Source: Yinghuangia elevatio | GTDB lineage: Bacteria; Actinomycetota; Actinomycetes; Streptomycetales; Streptomycetaceae | Assembly (NCBI RefSeq): GCF_040649515.1 | Contig: NZ_JBEZFP010000213.1 | Coordinates: 1-10,637 of the forward strand | Length of the DNA: 10,637 bases | Direction: 5' to 3' | Shown: piece after piece, positions 8,417-10,637 of the stretch | Layout of the letters: each line of letters starts with the position of its first letter | Numbering within the stretch: position 1 is the stretch's first letter | The notes under the pieces: model-generated | What the model was told of the DNA's origin: nothing | What the model saw: only the letters and a program-made list of their open reading frames with translations | Database searches by the model: none | Made by a program: the position numbers and the translations under genes

Positions 8417-8827
8417 TCATTCGGGCGGGGTGTCGGACGCCGGGCGTGGGGCTCCGCAGCGGGGGAAGGGTTCGCCCCCGGGGGTGGCGGCGGCCTGGTC
8501 GGCCAGCCGGTTGTCGTAGCGCAGCCACAAGCGGGCCAGCCACTCGTTGGCGCCGGCCGGCGGCTCCGCGGCGACGACCGGCATCGGCGCCGTCTCGATC
8601 AGGTGCAGGAGCGACCAGGCCACGCCGAAGCTGCTGTCCGCGCCGAAACTGCCGATCAGCAACTGGGCTTCCTAGACGGTGACGGGCCTGTCGATCGCAT
8701 CCAACGCGGCACACATCCGGTCCAGGGTCTCCCCGGCCGCGGCGGAGGTGTCCGACTCGGGCGGCAGCGGCCCCATGGCGACGAGCCTTCGGACCTCCGG
8801 CCTGATGCCTCCCTCGTTCGGGGTCAC
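8417..8827 (-). pseudogene. Immunity-like small protein interrupted by an in-frame TAG
   Basis: One continuous frame of 137 codons starts at a GTG (8827) and ends at TGA (8417-8419), with a TAG at 8672-8674. The first part has 51 residues: IRPEVRRLVAMGPLPPESD and LDRMCAALDAIDRPVTV. The second has 84 residues after the TAG: EAQLLIGSFGADSSFGVAWS, LLHLIETAPMPV and GANEWLARLWLRYDNRLADQ. The two halves read as one protein, of a kind I recall as small uncharacterised actinobacterial proteins near toxin/immunity genes; no function is established. The GTG overlaps the stop of the quinone oxidoreductase (GTGA), which suggests translational coupling, and this supports the GTG start. The TAG is probably a nonsense mutation. 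Alternatively a TTG at 8662, with AGGAAG just upstream, could restart an 81-residue product, so partial function is possible. Confidence 0.7.
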
Positions 8828-9804
8828 GCGTCGGGGACCAGGACGAGTTTGCCTACGACTCGGCGTTCGGCGAGGGCGGTGAGGGCTTCGGGGGCCTGGT
8901 CGAGGGGGTAGGCGGTGGGGGTGACCGGGTTGAGGCGGCCTTCGGCGGTGCCGCGAATGATCTCGGTGAGCATGGCGGGGAGTTCGCCGGGGTTGCGGCG
9001 GGCGTGGTCGCCCCAGTCGACGCCGATGACGGTGCGGTTGGTGAGCAGGATCTGGTTCGCGGGGAGTTGCGGGATGTCGCCGGCGGCGAAGCCGATCACG
9101 AGGTATCGGCCGTGCGGAGCGAGGGCGCGCAGGGCGGGGGCCGCGTACGGGCCGCCGATGGGGTCGACGACGATGTCCGCGCCGCCACCGGTGATCTCGC
9201 GGATGCGGGACTTGAGGTCCTCGTCGGCGTAGTTGACGGTGGCGTCGGCGCCGGCCGCTCGGGCGGCGTCGAGTTTGGCGGGGCCGGAGGCGGCGGCGAT
9301 GACGCGGGCGCCCAGGCCTCGGGCGACGTCGACGGTGGCGAGGCCCACGCCGCCCGCGGCGCCCAGCACGACGACCCACTCGTCCTTGGCGACCGTGGTA
9401 CGCCGGGTCAGCGCGAACAGCGCGGTGGCGTAGCTCTCGATCATGCTCGCGGCGGTCTCGAAGCCGACCGCGTCCGGGAGCGGGGCGCAGGCGGCGGCGG
9501 GCACCAGCGCGTGCGAGACGTAGCCTCCGGGGCGTGGTGAGCCGCACACGACGCGGGTGCCGACTGCCGGGGCGTCGACGCCCTCGCCGCGTTCGCGGAC
9601 GACGCCCGCGACGGCCATGCCCGGCACGTACGGCAGGGGCGGCTTGATCTGGTACAGGCCTCGTACGAGCAGGCCGTCCACGAAGCTGACCGCGCTCGCG
9701 CGCACCTCGACGAGCACCTGGCCGGGCCCGGGTGTCGGGTCCGGGGCCTCCTCGACGCGCAGGTCGTCGACGGGACCGAAGCTGCGGCACACCACTTGGC
9801 GCAT
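8824..9804 (-). CDS. Zinc-independent quinone oxidoreductase (MDR superfamily)
   Basis: A 326-residue NADPH:quinone oxidoreductase-like enzyme of the medium-chain dehydrogenase/reductase superfamily, cytoplasmic. The GroES-like N-terminal domain (1-about 120) has GPGQVLVEVRASAVSFVDGL (26-45) and PPLPYVPGMAVAGVV (55-69). The Rossmann domain carries WVVVLGAAGGVGLATVDVARGLGARVIAAA (143-172), with the GAAGGVG nucleotide-binding turn at 148-154. ADIVVDPIGG (209-218) and VVGKLVLVPDA at the end are typical of the QOR/CurA-like group. The structural and catalytic zinc cysteines of alcohol dehydrogenases are absent. The ATG at 9804 has GGGGGAG 7 bases upstream; the frame is open further upstream, but that part does not resemble the family. 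The true substrate (quinone or enoyl compound) is unknown. Its stop overlaps the GTG start of the broken gene behind it. Confidence 0.92.
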   Translation of the reverse strand: MRQVVCRSFGPVDDLRVEEAPDPTPGPGQVLVEVRASAVSFVDGLLVRGLYQIKPPLPYVPGMAVAGVVRERGEGVDAPAVGTRVVCGSPRPGGYVSHALVPAAACAPLPDAVGFETAASMIESYATALFALTRRTTVAKDEWVVVLGAAGGVGLATVDVARGLGARVIAAASGPAKLDAARAAGADATVNYADEDLKSRIREITGGGADIVVDPIGGPYAAPALRALAPHGRYLVIGFAAGDIPQLPANQILLTNRTVIGVDWGDHARRNPGELPAMLTEIIRGTAEGRLNPVTPTAYPLDQAPEALTALAERRVVGKLVLVPDA

Positions 9805-9818
9805 TGCGTGACTCCCCC

Positions 9819-10136
9819 ACGTTTGTCGCCGTTCGTCCTCCGGGGCCGCCGGTCCCGTTGCGCCGGTGCGACCGGCGTGCACCGACCGGGGCACCACGGG
9901 CACTCTCGCACAGGCGTCCGGAAGTTCGGCGTTCGCACCCGTACTCGGATGGGGCGCCGGTTCGGCGGTGGCCACCCGTTCGGCGCACCGCGCCGGTACC
10001 GCGCGCCCGGGGTGCGCTGCGGCAAGAGAGTGAAACCGCGCAACCAATCGCCGTCCACCGGGTTGGACAGGTCGCCGCGGCGGTACAGCAACTCCCTTCC
10101 CAGCCTTCCCAGGCAACGACGTACGAAGGAATTCTG
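9819..10136. other. Divergent promoter region between quinone oxidoreductase and rodlin
   Basis: This gap of about 320 bases has no convincing gene. It should hold the promoters of both flanking genes. Three TTCGGCG words occur at about 9927, 9961 and 9979. A 7-bp inverted repeat (9983-9989 with 10011-10017, GCGCACC/GGTGCGC) could form a hairpin with a 21-base loop. A sigma-BldN-like promoter candidate lies at 10039-10066. Confidence 0.5.
10039..10066 (+). promoter_or_regulatory. Candidate developmental promoter (sigma-BldN-like) of the rodlin gene
   Basis: CGCAAC (10039-10044), a 16-base spacer and GGTTGG (10061-10066) resemble CGTAAC-N16-CGTTGA, the consensus I recall for sigma-BldN, which drives chaplin and rodlin genes in Streptomyces. 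The match is 5 of 6 and 4 of 6. Transcription would start near 10073, leaving a 5' leader of about 64 bases. The pattern is short and the comparison is from memory. Confidence 0.4.
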
Positions 10137-10538
10137 ATGGCGAACAGCTTCCAGCGTGTTTCGGCTACCGCGGTCATGGCCGCGTCGGTCTTCGGCCTCA
10201 CCGCTGTGGGCGCTCCGGCGGCCATGGCCGGCGGCAACGACGACGGCAACACCGCCGTCCAGGCCGGCAACCAGTCGGCTCAGGCCATCGGCAACTCGAG
10301 CAGCCACGGCTTCCTGAGCCCGAACATGGGCGCCGTGCAGGGAGGCGTGGTGAACTGCTTCGGCCTCCAGAAGGTCGACGTCAACGTCCCGGTCGGCGCG
10401 CTCATCGGTGCGGGCATCGGCGTCCAGGACGTCCTGACCGACCAGGTCCAGCAGGTCTGCAGCCCGAACGCGATGCAGCAGACCGGCGACGACCCGCTGG
10501 CGAACGTCCTGTCCAGCGTTCTGTCCGAGAACGGCTGA
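10137..10538 (+). CDS. Rodlin, spore and aerial hypha surface protein
   Basis: A 133-residue secreted protein with a Sec signal peptide: charged start (MANSFQR), hydrophobic core (ATAVMAASVFGLTAVGAP) and likely cleavage after AMA at residue 31, leaving about 102 residues. The mature part has the rodlin pattern: NQSAQAIGNSSSHGFLSPNM, then GGVVNCFGLQKVDVNVPVGALIGAGIGVQDVLTDQVQQVC, and a GDDPLANVLSSVLSENG tail. It has two cysteines (C74, C108). Rodlins assemble with chaplin amyloid into the rodlet layer that makes aerial hyphae and spores water-repellent. Length and ends match RdlA/RdlB, but I cannot tell which one it corresponds to. The ATG at 10137 has GAAGGA 6 bases upstream. Expression is probably developmental. 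Rodlin genes often come in pairs; no second copy is in the window. Confidence 0.92.
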   Translation: MANSFQRVSATAVMAASVFGLTAVGAPAAMAGGNDDGNTAVQAGNQSAQAIGNSSSHGFLSPNMGAVQGGVVNCFGLQKVDVNVPVGALIGAGIGVQDVLTDQVQQVCSPNAMQQTGDDPLANVLSSVLSENG

Positions 10539-10552
10539 CCGACCCCGCTGCC

Positions 10553-10578
10553 CGCGCGGGACTCCTCCACCCCGCGCG
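10553..10578 (+). terminator. Hairpin terminator after the rodlin gene
   Basis: CGCGCGGG (10553-10560) and CCCGCGCG (10571-10578) form a perfect 8-bp stem with a 10-base loop, starting 15 bases after the rodlin stop codon. There is no U-tract. Confidence 0.6.
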
Positions 10579-10619
10579 CCCCGGCCCGTGACCCTGCCGG
10601 GGGTTGACCAGAGGTAGCG

Positions 10620-10635
10620 GGCACCGCGCGGTGCC
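10620..10635. promoter_or_regulatory. Perfect 16-bp palindrome near the window end
   Basis: GGCACCGC (10620-10627) is followed directly by its reverse complement GCGGTGCC (10628-10635). A TTGACC resembling a -35 element lies at 10604-10609. It may be a repressor site or hairpin in the control region of the next gene, but that gene is outside the window. Confidence 0.35.
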
Positions 10636-10637
10636 GG

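Noticed and set aside
8828..10270. Long minus-strand frame leading into the TAG-interrupted gene
   Set aside because: Upstream of the GTG at 8827 it is an arginine-rich shadow of the quinone oxidoreductase; only the last 51 codons look like a real protein.

Overview
The window reads as chromosomal DNA of a high-GC mycelial actinomycete, most likely Streptomyces or a close relative of the Streptomycetaceae. The signs are very GC-rich codons with G/C at almost every third position, GGAG/GAAGG-type ribosome binding sites, GC-rich hairpin terminators without U-tracts, and a gene for a rodlin, a spore-surface protein known from Streptomyces-type sporulators. I see no tRNA, rRNA, CRISPR array, transposase or phage gene.

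Layout. 60-2171 (-): a second-copy type elongation factor G, outside any ribosomal-protein operon. 2172-2699: a long gene-free stretch with a 16-bp operator-like palindrome. 2700-3587 (-) and 3727-5166 (+): a LysR-type regulator divergent from a major facilitator drug exporter, with a textbook LysR box (3611-3625) between them. 5187-5237: a strong two-way terminator hairpin that also covers the stop codon of the next gene. 5236-5763 (-): a DUF2199 protein. 5834-6550 and 6595-7575 (+): a methyltransferase and a luciferase-like flavin oxidoreductase, probably one transcript. 7731-7946 (+): dodecin, a flavin-storage protein, followed by a decayed duplicate of its own tail. 8049-8827 (-): two small broken genes, a frameshifted SUKH-3-family immunity protein and an uncharacterised immunity-like protein cut by an in-frame TAG. 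8824-9804 (-): a zinc-independent quinone oxidoreductase, whose stop codon overlaps the GTG start of the broken gene behind it. 10137-10538 (+): the rodlin, with a possible developmental (sigma-BldN-like) promoter and a hairpin terminator.

How the genes relate. The LysR/exporter pair is a self-contained regulated efflux unit. The methyltransferase, luciferase-like enzyme and dodecin lie in one direction; the last two both concern flavins, but only the first two look like an operon. The most unusual stretch is 7900-8827: a partial dodecin duplication next to two inactivated immunity-type genes joined by 4-base start/stop overlaps. It looks like an eroding remnant of a polymorphic-toxin immunity cluster whose toxin is not in this window. 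I find no convincing wholly new system. The best leads are this decaying immunity island, the stand-alone EF-G paralogue and the rodlin promoter.
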